Shown: in pieces, positions 36,401-48,400 of the stretch
How positions within the stretch are numbered: position 1 is the first letter of the stretch
Layout: every line of letters begins with the position of its first letter
Source: Pseudomonas sp. RC10
Lineage (GTDB): Bacteria > Pseudomonadota > Gammaproteobacteria > Pseudomonadales > Pseudomonadaceae
Reading direction: 5' to 3'
Assembly: GCF_038397775.1 (NCBI RefSeq)
Contig: NZ_CP151650.1
Span: 2,728,001-2,792,000, forward strand
Length of the DNA: 64,000 bases
Translations under genes and position numbers: made by a program
Notes under the pieces: generated by a model
The model's database searches: none
Told to the model about the DNA's origin: nothing
The model's input: only the letters and a program-made list of their open reading frames with translations

Positions 36401-39400
36401 GCGCACCTTGTCACGCTGGAAAAATTCCCGCTCTCGGCCAACGGCAAACTGGACCGAAAGGCCCTGCCCGAACCGCAACTGCAACAACGAACCTTCGAAG
36501 CCCCACTGGAAGGCGTCGAAAGCGAACTGGCGGCGCTGTGGCAGGACCTGCTCGGCGTTCAGCAGGTCGGCCGTCAGGACAATTTCTTTGCCTTGGGCGG
36601 CGATTCGATCCTCAGCCTGCAAATCATCTCCCGCGCCAAGAAGCGCGGCATTCAGCTGTCGCCCCGGCAGATGTTTGAGCGCCAGACCATCGCCGAACTG
36701 GCCCAGGTCGCGCAGGTGGTGAATCGTGATGAGGCCGCCGCGTTGGCGCGCATCGCGTACAACCGCGACATTCCGCTCACGCCGATCCAGCATTGGTTTT
36801 TCGAGCAACCAATGCGCCAGCGCAGCCACTGGAACCAGTCGCTGCTGCTGACCCCGACCGAAGCGCTGGAGACCCCGGCGCTGGCCCAGGCCCTGCAAGC
36901 ACTGATCAGTCATCACGACGCCCTGCGCATGAGCTTCACGCAACAGGACAACGGCCACTGGCAGCAACGCTATCGCGTTGAAGAGAACGCTGAGGGCCTG
37001 CTGTGGCAGCGCGAAGTCAGCGCTGATCAACTGACTCACGCCTGTGACGAAGCCCAGGCCAGCCTCAACCTCAAGGACGGCCCACTGCTGCGCGCCGTGC
37101 ATTTCAAACTGGCCGAAGGCGGCGAGCGCCTGCTGCTGGTGGTGCATCACCTGGTGGTGGACGGGGTGTCCTGGCGCCTGCTGCTGGAAGACTTGGACAA
37201 CTCCTACACCCAGGCCCAGGCGGGGTTGGACATCGATCTGGGGGAGAAGGGCCTGCCGTTCCAGCGCTGGGCCAACCGCTTGCTGGACTTTGCCTACAGC
37301 GACGCCGTGCTGGCCGAGGCCGACTATTGGCGCAACCTGCCACCGGCGCCGCCACTGCCGTGCGCCAACCCTCAAGGCAAGGCGCAGCAAAGCGTCGTGC
37401 AGCAGCAACACTTGCAACTGGACGCCGCCCGAACCCACGCGCTGCTCAATGAAGCGCCAGCGGCCTATCGCACGCAGATCAACGACCTGCTGCTGACCGC
37501 ACTGACCCGCGCCCTGCAACGCTGGAGCGGCGAACCCCGTGCCTTGATCGCGCTGGAAGGCCACGGCCGCGAAGACCTGTTCGAGGGCGTCGATCCCTCG
37601 CGCACCGTGGGTTGGTTCACCAGCCTGTACCCGGTCAGCCTGCACGCCCACGACAGCCTCGATGCGGCGCTGAAACACACCAAGGAAACCCTGCGTGCCG
37701 TGCCCCACGGCGGCCTCGGCTACGGCCTGCTGCGTCACCTGCGTGGTGAAGCGTTGCCGTCGCTGGAAGGCTGCGTGCTGTTCAACTACATGGGTCGCGT
37801 GCAAAACAGCAGCGGCCTGTTCACTCTGGCCCACGAAAGCAGCGGCGCCCAACGGGCCGCCGACGCGCCGTCGGCCTGCGAGCTGTCCCTCGACGCGCAA
37901 GTGCGCGACGGCCAGTTCAGCCTGACGTGCAGCTACAGCGGCGAACGTCACGACAGCGCCTCGATTCAGCGCCTGCTCGACGCCTACGCCGTGACGTTGA
38001 ACGAAGTGATCGAGCACTGCCGCGCTCACTCGGCCGTGACCCCGTCGGACTTCCCGGCGCTGGCGTTGGTGTTGACCCAGGCGCAGCTGGACGCACTACC
38101 GGTCGCACCCCGCGACATCGAACAGCTGTACCCGCTGACGCCGATGCAGCAGGGCCTGTTGTTTCACAGCGAACTCAGTGCCGTGCAGTCCGGCGACGAT
38201 GCGCGAGACCTGTACATCAACCAAGTGGCGCTGGACGTCGATCACCTGCCGCTGGCCCGCTTCACATCGGCATGGGCGGCGGCGGTGCAGCGTCACCCGA
38301 TCCTGCGCGCCTCGTTCCTGCGCCTGAGTGGCAGCCAGCAACCGGTCCAGCTGATTCGTCGCGACGCCGTGCTGGCAGTGCGTGAACTTGACCTGCGCCG
38401 CAGCCCCGGATCGCTGTCCGATGTACTGGCCGCCGAGCGTGAAACCCCGTTCGACCTGCACCAAGCGCCGTTGATGCGCGTGCTGCTGGTGCGCCAGAGC
38501 GACACGCTGTGGAAACTGGTGTGGACGTTCCACCACATTCTGCTCGATGGCTGGAGCAGCGCGGCAGTGCTGGGCGAGGTGATTCAAGCGGCGATGTCCG
38601 ACACCTCGCCCCTGCCGGCCGGGCATTACGGCGATTACGTCGAGTGGCTGCTGAGCCGCGACGCCGAGCGTAGCGCGCAATTCTGGCAGACCCATCTGAC
38701 TGGTTTCGAACAACCGACCCTGATGGCGACGGCCCTGACCGCGCCGACGTCGGCCAACGGGGAACCGCTGCCGACCCAGGTGCGGGTCACGTCGATGGAC
38801 CTGAACAGCGAGCTGCTCAACAGCGCCGCACGCCGTCAGCGCGTCACCGCCAACACCCTGATTCAAGCGGTTTGGGTGCTGCTGTTGCAGCGCTACACCG
38901 GGCAGAAGCGCGTGGCCTTCGGCGCCACCGTATCAGGGCGTTCGGCCCAGGTCCCGGGTATCGAGCGCATGCTGGGTCTGTTCATCAACACCCTGCCGCT
39001 GGTGCAGGCGCCGGAGGCACAGCAGAAGGTTGGCGACTGGCTCAACGACCTGCAAGCGCACAACCTTGAGCTGCGCGAACACGAACACACGCCGCTGTTC
39101 GAGGCCCAGCGCTTCGCCGGGCATGCCGGGCGCGACCTGTTCGACAGCCTGGTGGTGTTCGAGAACTACCCGGTGGACGCCGTGCTGCGCGGCAAGCAGG
39201 CAGGCGGCGTGAACATTGGGACCGTCGAACTCAGCGACAAAACCCACTACCCGCTGAGCCTCGCGGTGGTGGCGGGCGAGCGTGCGCACATTCACGTCAA
39301 CTACCACAGCAACGTGTTCAGCGCCGAACAGATCGACCGCCTGTGCGGCCACTTCCAGGCGCTGCTGGACGGCATCTGTCGCTTCCCCGAGGCGCGCATC

Positions 39401-42400
39401 GGCGACCTGTCGATGCTCACCGAGCGCGATGTCAGCGAAATGCACGCCTGGAACACGCCGCCGTTCTCGCCGTATGTGGATCGCCCGATTCATGAGCTGA
39501 TCGCCGACCACGCCCGCTTGCGTCCTGACAGCATCGCGCTGGTCCACGGCGAGCAGCGCCTGACCTTTGCTGAATTCGACCGCCGCGCCAATCAGCTGGC
39601 CCACGCCCTGCGCGCTCGCGGCATCGGCACCGAAGTGCGGGTGGCAATTGCCATGGAACGTGGAGTCGATTTGTGGGTGTCATTCATGGCGGTGCTGAAG
39701 GCAGGCGGCGCGTACATCCCGCTGGACCCGGATTACCCGACCGAACGCCTGCGCTACATGCTGGAAGACGGCGGCGTGAAGCTGCTGATCTCCCACGATG
39801 CGGCACTCAATCGCGTGCCGGTGGGCGACGTACCGTTGCTCAATCTGGATCAACTCGATGTTTCGGCTGAGCCAGAAACGGCGCCAAACATCACGATTCA
39901 CCCGCAACAATTGGCGTACCTGATTTACACCTCAGGCTCGACCGGCAAACCGAAAGGCGCAGCCATCGCCCACGCCGACATTTCGATGCACATCCAGACC
40001 ATTGGTGAGCGTTACCGCTTCACCGCCGAGGACCGCAAATTCCACTTCCTGTCGATCAGCTTTGACGGCGCCCACGAAGGCTGGATGATGCCGATGTGTT
40101 ACGGGGCTCGGGTCGTGTTGCGCGATCAGGAACTGTGGAGCGTCGAACAGACCTACGACACGCTGATTCGCGAAGGCATCACCGTGGCCTCGTTCCCGCC
40201 GAGTTATCTGCGTCAACTCTCCGACTGGGCCGGTTTGCAGGGCAAGGGGCCGGGCGTGAAAACCTACTGCTTCGCCGGTGAGGCGTTCAGCCGTGAAATG
40301 CTCCACGACGTGATTCGCAATTTGCAGCCGCTGTGGATCATCAACGGCTACGGCCCGACGGAAACCGTGGTTACGCCGACGTTGTGGCTGGCGTCTTCAG
40401 AGACCGCCGATTTCACCACGGCCTATGCGCCAATCGGCGACTTGGTCGGTGACCGTCAGGGTTACGTGATGGACGCGGATTTGAACCCGCTGCCCCAAGG
40501 CATCGCCGGTGAGCTGTATCTGGGCGGCGCTGTCGCACGGGGGTATCTGGACCGTCCGGGTGCCACGGCTGAACGCTTTCTGCCGCACCCGTTCCGCGCC
40601 GGTGAACGCATTTACCGCAGCGGCGACCGCGTGCGTCTGAACAGCGAAGGCCTGCTGGAGTACCTGGGCCGCATCGATCACCAGATCAAGATTCGCGGTT
40701 TCCGCATCGAAGCCGGTGAAATCGAAGCCGCGTTGAAGGGCTGCGAGGGTGTGCGTGAGGCGCTGGTCATCGTCCGCGATGGGGCAAGCGGCAAACAGCT
40801 GCTCGGCTATGTTGGCGGTGATGTGGCCGGCAACGACCTGAACGACGAGCGGATCAAGCAGCAACTCAAGGTGACCCTGCCTGAGTACATGATTCCGGCG
40901 CACATCATCGTCATGGCGCGCCTGCCGCAACTGCCCAACGGCAAGCTCGACCGCAACGCGCTGCCGGACCCGCAGGTCAGTTCCAGCGACTATCAGGCGC
41001 CGCAGGGCCCGCTGGAACAGCAGCTCGCCGCGTCCTGGCAATCGCTGCTGGGCCTCGAAGCCGTCGGTCGCAACGATCACTTCTTCGAACTCGGTGGCCA
41101 CTCACTGCTGGCGATGCAGCTGATTTCGCGCCTGCGTCATGAACACGACCTGAGTGTGCCGCTGCGGGCGTTGTTCGACGCGCCGCGTCTGGCGGATTTC
41201 GCCCTGCGCATCGCGCAACGGGAACAGCCGGACACGCAATTGGCGCTGACCTCGCGTCATGCGACCCGTGCCGTGCAGTCCTTCTCGCAACAGCGGCTGT
41301 GGTTCCTCGACCAACTGCAACCGGGCGGCCACGCCTACAACCTGCCGGGGGCCGTGCGCCTGCGTGGCGACCTGAACGAGGACGCATTGCAGTCGGCGTT
41401 CGATGGGCTGGCGGCACGTCATGAAGTGCTGCGCACCCGGTTCGTCGCGGGCGACGGCGTGCCGCTGCAGCAGATCGAACCGGCGAGTGCGGTGCAGATC
41501 GAACGTCTGGACATCCGCCACGAGGCCGATGTCGAAACCGCATTCAACAAACTGGCGCAGACCTTCGTCAAACGCCCCTTTGACCTTTCGCACAGCCCGG
41601 TCTGGCGTCTGGCGCTGGTGCGGGTCGCCGCGGATGAACAGCGTCTGCTGCTGTGCCTGCACCACATGATCTCTGACGGTTGGTCGGTTCGCGTGCTGTT
41701 GCAGGAATTCAGCGAGCTGTACCGTGCTGCGCTGGAAAACCGTTCGCCAGATCTGGCGCCGTTGCCCGTGCAATACGCCGACTTTGCGGTCTGGCAACGC
41801 GAGTGGCTGGCAGCGGGTGAGGGCGAGCGCCAACTGGCGTACTGGACACAGCAGCTGGGTGACGAGCACCCGGTGCTGGAATTGCCCACCGACCGGCCGC
41901 GTCCGGCGCAGCAAAGTTATCAGGGTGATCGCCTGCTGTTCGGCTTCGATGCCGCGTTCAGCCAGCGACTGCGCACGTTCGCCAAGGCTGAGGGCGTCAC
42001 GCCGTTCATGGCGATTCTGTCGGCCTATCAAGTGCTGTTGCACCGTCTGAGCGGGCAGAACGACCTGCGCATCGGCGTACCGATTGCCGGGCGTTCGCGG
42101 CTGGAGGTGGAAGGGATGATCGGCTTCTTCGTCAGCACCCAGGTGCTGCGTGCCGAAGTGTCTGCCGAACTGACGTTCCACGACGTGCTGGCGCAGGCCA
42201 AGGCGACGACCCTCGACGCCCAGGCCCATCAGGACCTGCCGTTCGAGCAACTGGTGGAAGCGCTGCAACCGGACCGCAGCCTGAGCCACAACCCGCTGTT
42301 CCAGGTCGCGTACGACCATCAGCAACGGGACTTCGAACTGCTCGCCGGCCTGCCGGGGCTGTCCGCCGAGGTGCTGCCGCTGGACGATGGCAGCAGCCAG

Positions 42401-45400
42401 TTCGACCTGGCGCTGAACACCTGGGAGGACGTGGACGGTTCGTTGGGTGGGTCGTGGAATTACGCAACGGACCTGTTTGATCACGGCAGCGTCGAGCGTT
42501 TGCATCAGCGTTTTGTGCAGCTGTTTGAGGGGTTGCTGGAGCGGCCTGAGGCGGCGATTGGCGACTTTGGATTGCTGGATGCGCATGACCGTACGCAGCT
42601 GATTCAGGCCAATGACACGGCGCGGGATTGGGCTGACGAATCGTGGGTTGTGCATCGTGAATTCGAGCGTTTGGCGCAGTTGCACCCTGAACGTGAAGCG
42701 TTGCGGTGTGGGGACCAGGTGTTGACCTACGCACAGCTAGATCAGCGCGCCAACCAGCTTGCCCATTACCTGCGCGGGCAGGGCGTAGGGCGGGAATCGC
42801 TGGTGGGCGTGGCAGCGTTGCGCTCGGTGGAAATGGTGGTCGCGTTGTACGCGGTGGTGAAGGCGGGCGCTGCGTATGTGCCGCTGGACCCTGAGTACCC
42901 GGTGGATCGTTTGCGTTACATGCTGGAAGACGCCGGGATTGGCTTGTTGCTGAGCCATGATCTTGTGATTGATGACCTGCCGGTTGTTGACGGTTTGCAG
43001 GTGCTGAATCTGGATCAGCTTGATGTGACTCAACAGCCGATCACTGCGCCGGTAGTGGAGATTCACTCCGAGCAGCTGGCGTACATGATTTACACCTCCG
43101 GCTCGACCGGAAAGCCGAAGGGCGCGGGCAACACCCATGCCGCGCTGTTCAATCGTCTGGCGTGGATGCAGGACGCATACGGCTTGGACGCCTCCGACGC
43201 CGTGTTGCAAAAAACGCCATTCAGCTTTGACGTCTCGGTGTGGGAGTTCTTCTGGCCGCTGATGGTCGGTGCGCGGCTGGTCATGGCGCAACCGGGCGAT
43301 CATCGTGATCCTGCCTTGCTCACGGCTTTGATCGGAAAACACACGATCACCACGCTGCACTTCGTCCCGTCGATGCTCGCTGCGTTCATGGCCCAAGACG
43401 ACCTGTCTGGCTGCAAATCACTGAAACGCATCGTCTGTTCCGGCGAAGCCCTGCCTGCCGATCTGGCGCGGGAAACCCTGCAACGTCTGCCGAATGCGGG
43501 GCTGTTCAACCTCTATGGCCCGACCGAAGCGGCCATCGACGTGACGCACTGGACTTGCGTGAACGAGCCGGGCGCTTCGGTGCCGATTGGCCGTCCGATT
43601 GCCAACCTGCACATTCACATCCTCGACAGCCGCCTGAATCCGCAACCCATCGGCGTGCCGGGCGAGCTGTACATCGGCGGCGCTGGCCTGGCTCGGGGTT
43701 ATCACCAACGTCCCGGCCTCACCGCCGAACGCTTCGTCGCCAGCCCGTTCGGCAACGGCGAGCGGCTGTACCGCACCGGCGACCTGGCGCGCTGGCGAGC
43801 GGACGGCACGGTTGAATACCTCGGCCGTCTCGACCACCAGATCAAACTGCGCGGCCTGCGGGTGGAAATCGGCGAGATCGAAGCGGCGTTGCTGGACCAT
43901 CCGGCGATCAGCGAAGCCGTCGTCGTCGCCCGTCAACTTGCCACCGGCACGCAGCTTGTGGGCTATCTCGTAGCAGACGTGTTCGACGAAGAACAGCTGC
44001 GCACCCAGCTGAAACAACGCCTGCCGGACTACATGGTCCCGGCCCATCTGGTCACGCTGGAAAAATTCCCGCTGTCCGCCAACGGCAAGCTCGACCGCAA
44101 GGCCCTGCCCGAACCGCAACGGCAACAACGAACCTTCGAAGCCCCGCTGGACGGCGTCGAAACCGAACTGGCGGCGCTGTGGCAAGACCTCCTCGGCATC
44201 CCGCGCATCGGTCGCCAAGACAATTTCTTTGAACTCGGCGGGCATTCATTGCTGGCCATCCAGTTGGTGGCGCAGATCCGGCGCGACCTTAAGCTGGAGC
44301 TGCCGTTGCGGGCGCTGTTCGAGTCGCCGGTGCTGGCCGATCTCGCGCAGTTCCTCAACACCCGCGCCGAGCAAGCGGCCATGCCCGCGTTGTTGCCCCG
44401 GGTCGAGCGTGAGTTCGCGCCGCAGTCGTTCGCGCAACAGCGGCTGTGGTTCCTCGCGCAACTGGAGCCGGAGAGCGCCGCGTACAACCTGCCGTGCGTG
44501 CTCAATCTGAGCGGCACGCTGAAGGTCGACGCCTTGCAACGCAGCTTCAATGGGCTGGCGGCCCGTCACGAAAGCCTGCGCACCTGCTTCGTGCCGGGTG
44601 AGCAGGGCGTGCCGCTGCAGCGCATTCTGCCGGTCGGTCCCGTGCAGATCGCCCGCCATGACCTGCGGGACAGCGTGCAACCGGAGGCCGATTTCGCCGA
44701 GCTGGCCCAGGCCTTCATGAACCAACCGTTCAATCTCGACGCCGATGTCGCGCCCTGGCGTGTAGGGCTGGCGCGGGTGGCCGACGATCAATGGCGCCTT
44801 ATGCTGTGCATGCACCACATCATCTCCGATGGCTGGTCGGTCCAGGTCATGCTCGACGACTTCGCGCAGCTGTACCGCGCGTTCTCCGAAGGCGTCGAGG
44901 CGCAATTGCCGAGCCTGACGATTCAATACGCCGACTACGCCGCCTGGCAGCGGGACTGCCTGAGCGGTCGTGAGCGTGAGCGGCAATTGAACTGGTGGCG
45001 CGAGGCGTTGGGCGACGAGCAGCCGGTGCTGGAATTGCCGTCTGACCGTTCCCGCCCTGTCGAACGCGACGGCAAGGGTGGGCGCCACGCCTTCGTCTTG
45101 CCGCAAGACCTGGCCGACCGGCTGCGGCGCACGGCCAAGGCGCAGGACGCCACGCTGTTCATGCTGTTCCTGGCCTCGTTCGACACGTTGTTGTATCGCC
45201 TCAGCGGCCAGCGCGACCTGCGCATCGGCGTGCCGGTGGCGGGGCGTGCTGACCTGCAAACCCAAGGCCTGATCGGCTTCTTCGTCAACACCCTGGTGCT
45301 GCGAGCGCAGGTCAGCGGCGATCAGCCGTTCACGGAACTGCTTGCCCAAGTGAAAGACAACTTGTTGGGCGCCCATGCCCATCAGGACCTGCCGTTCGAG

Positions 45401-48400
45401 CAACTGGTGGAAGCGCTGCAACCGGCGCGCAGCCTGAGCGTCAACCCGCTGTTTCAGGTGAGCTACAACCACCAGCAACAGCCGGACCTGTCGCGCCTGC
45501 AATTCGATGGCCTGAGCATTGAAGCGCAACAGTGGGACATCAAAGGTGCGCAGTTCGACCTGGTGCTCGGCACCTTTGAACATCAGGACGGCCTCATCAG
45601 CGGCTATCTCGACTACGCCACCGACCTGTTCGACGCCTCCACCGTGGCGCGTCTTTACGACCAACTGCTGACCGTGCTGAACGCCGTCTGCGCCGCGCCG
45701 GGCACCGCCATCGGCGATCTGCCGTTGCTGAGCGAAGCCGACCTCGCGGCGCTGGATCAATGGAACACGCCGCCGTTCTCGCCATACGTGGATCGCCCGA
45801 TTCATGAGCTGATTTCCGATCACGCCCGCTTGCGTCCTGACAGCATCGCGCTGGTCCACGGCGAACAACGCCTGACCTTTGCTGAATTCGACCGCCGAGC
45901 CAACCAGCTCGCACACGCCCTGCGTGCGCGAGGCATTGGCACCGAAGTGCGGTTGGCAATTGCCATGGAGCGTGGGGTCGATTTGTGGGTGTCGTTCATG
46001 GCGGTGCTGAAGGCGGGTGGAGCGTACATTCCGCTCGACCCGGATTACCCGACCGAACGGCTGCGTTACATGCTCGAAGACGGTGGCGTGAAACTGCTGA
46101 TCTCCCACGATGCGGCGCTGGACCGCGTGCCGGTGGGCGACGTGCCGTTGCTCAATCTGGATCAGCTCGATGTTTCGGCTGAGCCAGAAACGGCGCCAGA
46201 CGTCACGATTCATCCGCAGCAATTGGCGTACCTGATTTACACCTCAGGCTCAACCGGCAAACCGAAGGGCGCGGCCATCGCCCACGCCGACATTTCCATG
46301 CACATCCAGACCATCGGCGAGCGCTACCGCTTCACCGCCGAAGACCGGAAATTCCACTTTCTGTCGATCAGCTTCGACGGCGCTCATGAAGGCTGGATGA
46401 TGCCGATGTGTTACGGCGCTCGTGTTGTCCTGCGCGACCAGGAGTTGTGGAGTGTGGAGCAGACCTACGACACGCTGATCCGAGAAGGCATCACCGTGGC
46501 CTCGTTCCCGCCCAGCTACCTGCGTCAGCTGTCGGATTGGGCCGGGCTGCAAGGCAAAGGACCGGGGGTGAAAACCTACTGCTTCGCCGGTGAAGCGTTC
46601 AGTCGCGAAATGCTCCATGACGTGATTCGTAACCTCCAGCCGCTGTGGATCATCAACGGCTATGGCCCGACCGAAACGGTGGTCACGCCGACGCTTTGGC
46701 TGGCCTCTTCGGAGGCTGCCGATTTCACCACGGCCTACGCGCCAATCGGCGACTTGGTCGGTGACCGTCAGGGTTACGTGATGGACGCAGATTTGAACCC
46801 GCTGCCTCAAGGCATTGCGGGCGAGCTGTATCTCGGCGGCGCCGTGGCGCGGGGCTATCTGGACCGTCCGGGCGCCACCGCTGAACGCTTCCTGCCGCAC
46901 CCGTTCCGCGCCGGTGAACGCATCTACCGCAGCGGCGACCGCGTGCGTCTGAACAGCGAAGGCCTGCTGGAGTATCTGGGCCGCATCGATCACCAGATCA
47001 AGATTCGCGGTTTCCGCATCGAAGCCGGTGAAATCGAAGCCGCGTTGAAGGGCTGCGAGGGTGTGCGTGAGGCGCTGGTCATCGTGCGCGATGGCGCGAG
47101 TGGCAAACAGCTTTTGGGCTATGTCGGCGGCGATGTGCTCGGCAACGACCTCAGCGAAGACAGCCTCAAGCAGCAACTGGGCCGCACGCTGCCGGAATAC
47201 ATGGTGCCCGCTCACATCGTGATCATGGAACGTCTGCCGCAGCTGCCCAACGGCAAGCTCGACCGCAACGCGCTGCCGAATCCGCAGATCAGCAGCCACG
47301 CCTTCGAAGCGCCTCAAGGCGAGCGCGAAACGCAATTGGCGCAGGTCTGGCAGCAGCTGCTGCGCATCGACACCGTCAGCCGTCAGGACAGTTTCTTCGA
47401 GTTGGGCGGCGATTCTATTCAGTCGCTGGCGGTGATCACCCGCTTGCGTCGGCTCGGCCTGAAACTGGTGCCCAAGGACGTGTTCAGCCACCCACGGCTG
47501 AAAGACCTGGCCCTGCGCCTGACAGCGGTTGAAGTCAGCGCTGAAGTGATCGTCGATGAAACGCCAATCGGTGAACTGCCGTTGACGCCGATTCAGGCGC
47601 ATTTCTTTGAACAGCCGATGGCCAATCGCGGGCACTTCAATCAGGCGCTGCTGCTGGAGGTTCAGCGCCCGGTGGAGGCGTCGGTGCTGGATCGTGCGTT
47701 GGAGGCCGTGCTGCGCCACCATGACGGGCTGAACCTGCGCTTCACGCGGCGCGACGACGGAACCTGGCAACAGGCGTATCGCCAGACCCCGGCCAGCGAC
47801 AGCCTGTGGGTGCGCGACGTGGCCGATGACGCTGCATTGACGGCGTTGTGTCAGGAGGCGCAACGCAGCCTCGATCTGGAAAACGGACCGCTGTTGCGAC
47901 TGGTACTGGCGCAAACAGGTCAACGACAACGCCTGTTGCTGGTGGCCCATCACCTGGTGGTCGATGGCGTGTCCTGGCGTGTGCTGCTGGAAGACCTGTC
48001 CCGGGCCTACGCGCAGCTGGCGTCGGACACCGCCGTCAATCTCGGTCCGAAATCCAGCAGCTATCAGCGCTGGGCGCAGCATCTGGTGCAGGCGGCGCAG
48101 GCCCCTGAACGCCAGGCCGAAGCCGCGTCGTGGGCCGCGCAAACAGAGCAGGGCGAGAGCGCCTGGCCGGTGGACCATGCTGAAGGTCGCGCCACCCAGC
48201 AAGACCTTGAACAGACCGAACTGCTATTGGACGCCGAGCTGACCCGTCGCCTGCTGCGCAACGCCCCAGCGGCGCTGGAGGCGCGGGTGGATGAAATCCT
48301 GCTGGCCGCATTGGCTCAGGCCCTTGGCGGCTGGACCGGTCAACACGAGCACCTCATCGCGCTGGAAGGCCATGGCCGTGAAGCGCTCAGCGAAGGCCTG

